From an uncultured Shinella sp. (lineage in GTDB: Bacteria; Pseudomonadota; Alphaproteobacteria; Rhizobiales; Rhizobiaceae): a stretch of DNA of 5,963 nt. The notes under the pieces were generated by a model. The model did no database searches. It was not told the DNA's origin and saw nothing but the letters and a program-made list of their open reading frames with translations. This document shows, in pieces, positions 4,927 through 5,963 of the stretch. Numbering within the stretch: position 1 is the stretch's first letter; each line of letters opens with the position of its first letter. The stretch covers positions 1 to 5,963 of the forward strand of contig NZ_CAMLFY010000188.1 of the NCBI RefSeq assembly GCF_946479415.1, given 5' to 3'. Made by a program: the position numbers and the translations under genes.

Positions 4927-5963
4927 TTTCCGCGCCGCCGCCACCACGGCCCTGTCGCTCGCCGTTCTAGGCGCCCTCATCTTCTTCCTGCTGCCGAAGT
5001 ACTGGGTGTTCCTCATCACCGCCGTCTTCATCGTCGGCATCGCGTTGCAAAGCCTCGGTCTCGTTACCGGCCGCACCGGCATGATCTCGCTCTGCCAGAT
5101 GTCCTTTGCCGGCGTCGGCGCCTGGGTAACGGGCTATCTGAACCTCATCGGCGCACCGGGCGGGCTTGCCGTCTGGATGCTGATCGGCGGGCTTGCCGCC
5201 GTACCGGTCGGTATCGCCATCGGCCTTCCGGCGCTGCGCCTGCGCGGTATCAACCTCGCCATCGTTACGCTCGGCTTCGCGGCGGCCTTCGATACGGTGC
5301 TCGCCACCATCACCTTCCCCGGCCAGACGAGCTTCACCCAGGTCGTTCGCCCGGAGGCCTTCGACAGCGACAAGGGCTATTTCCTCTTCGTGCTGCTGAC
5401 TTATGGCGTCATCGCCGTGGTCCTGGAATTCGTCAGCCGCTCGCGTCTCGGTGCCGCCTGGCTTGCCGTGCGCCATTCCGAGCGTGCCGCCGCCGCCAAC
5501 GGCATCAGCATTCCGCGCGCAAAGCTCAGCGCCTTCGCCATCAGCGCCTTCATATCAGGCATTTCCGGCGGTCTGCTGGCCGGTTATCTCGGCACGCTGG
5601 TGTCTGAAAACTTCTCGATGATGCAGTCGCTCGCGCTGTTTGCCGTCGCCACCATGGCCGGCGCGCATTTCGCGCTCGGCGCCATTGCGGGCGGCATGAT
5701 GATCGTGCTGTTCCCGGAACTGCTGCGCCGGCTCAACCTGCCGCAGGATGTCGGCAACGTCTTCTTCGCGCTCGGTGCCGTGCAGGCGCTCTCGACCGGC
5801 GAGACGATCGCCGAGACCTGGATGCGGCTGGCCCGCAAGCTGCGCCCGAAGCGCGCGGTGGAAGCGGCGCCCGCCGCCGGCAGCCTGCCGGAAAAGACCG
5901 ACCATCCCGCCGGCATCGCGCTGGAAGTGCGCGATCTGACTGTGCGCTATGGCACGGTGACGG
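4913..5963 (+). CDS. livM: LivM-type permease fused to LivG-type ATPase (3' end outside window)
   Basis: The frame opens at ATG 4913 and runs without a stop to the window end (350 whole codons visible). Residues about 1-305 are the second permease of the importer: LVTGRTGMISLCQMSFAGVGAW (50-71) matches the LivM GxxSLGxAAFxGxGAY signature, GLPALRLRGINLAIVTLGFA (104-123) the next conserved helix, and VRHSERAAAANGISIPRAKL (186-205) the EAA-like coupling loop. A charged, Pro/Ala-rich linker (about 306-335) leads into LEVRDLTVRYGTVT (337-350), the usual first strand of a LivG-type ATPase, just before its expected Walker A motif. I therefore infer a permease-ATPase fusion, a known arrangement in rhizobial transporters; the Walker motifs lie past the window. 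It overlaps livH by 14 bp. The region after the third helix (FPGQTSFTQVVRPEAF, 135-150) lacks the Gly-rich TGGxxG stretch I expect in LivM, a hint of a different cargo. Confidence 0.9.
   Translation, partial: MKHASFRAAATTALSLAVLGALIFFLLPKYWVFLITAVFIVGIALQSLGLVTGRTGMISLCQMSFAGVGAWVTGYLNLIGAPGGLAVWMLIGGLAAVPVGIAIGLPALRLRGINLAIVTLGFAAAFDTVLATITFPGQTSFTQVVRPEAFDSDKGYFLFVLLTYGVIAVVLEFVSRSRLGAAWLAVRHSERAAAANGISIPRAKLSAFAISAFISGISGGLLAGYLGTLVSENFSMMQSLALFAVATMAGAHFALGAIAGGMMIVLFPELLRRLNLPQDVGNVFFALGAVQALSTGETIAETWMRLARKLRPKRAVEAAPAAGSLPEKTDHPAGIALEVRDLTVRYGTVT

Noticed and set aside
4237..5082. Minus-strand open frames opposite the permease genes (281 codons here; a further one at 4967-5476)
   Set aside because: Translations are highly polar, Asp/Glu/Arg-rich mirrors of hydrophobic permease codons, as expected from antisense of membrane proteins.

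Overview
The window is about 6 kb of GC-rich DNA and every gene I can support lies on the + strand. The organism is most likely an alphaproteobacterium of the Rhizobiaceae (Rhizobium, Agrobacterium, Sinorhizobium, Shinella or similar). Three things suggest this: strong G/C preference at third codon positions, a liv-type ABC transporter next to a catabolic enzyme, and a large inverted repeat at 3870-4018 that resembles, from memory, the Rhizobium-specific intergenic mosaic elements (RIME). No species can be named from the sequence alone.

Layout. Positions 1-734 hold the C-terminal half of an aldehyde dehydrogenase of the PuuC type (gamma-glutamyl-gamma-aminobutyraldehyde dehydrogenase-like), followed by a good intrinsic terminator (741-781) and a second hairpin. 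A 240-bp gap (735-974) separates it from the next transcription unit and carries two 17-bp dyads (885-901 and 939-955) and a TTGACA box, so it probably contains the promoter/operator of the downstream operon. That operon consists of a YtcJ-type metal-dependent amidohydrolase (975-2633), a periplasmic liv-type substrate-binding protein (2666-3838), a 218-bp gap filled largely by the inverted repeat, a LivH-type permease (4057-4926), and an overlapping gene (from 4913, running off the window) encoding a LivM-type permease fused in frame to the start of a LivG-type ATPase.

How it may work together. The binding protein, two permeases and fused ATPase make up most of a high-affinity ABC importer; a LivF-type ATPase would be expected downstream. 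Co-transcription with a cytoplasmic amidohydrolase (no signal peptide) suggests that the importer delivers the substrate the enzyme hydrolyses, probably an amide, N-acyl or N-formyl compound rather than leucine, isoleucine or valine. The upstream aldehyde dehydrogenase could act later in the same catabolism (amine to aldehyde to acid), but a terminator separates it, so this is only an inference from proximity. The substrate cannot be read from the sequence.

The most notable points are the catabolic gene and importer pairing with unknown substrate, the permease-ATPase fusion, the repeat inserted between the binding-protein and permease genes, and the paired dyads before the operon.
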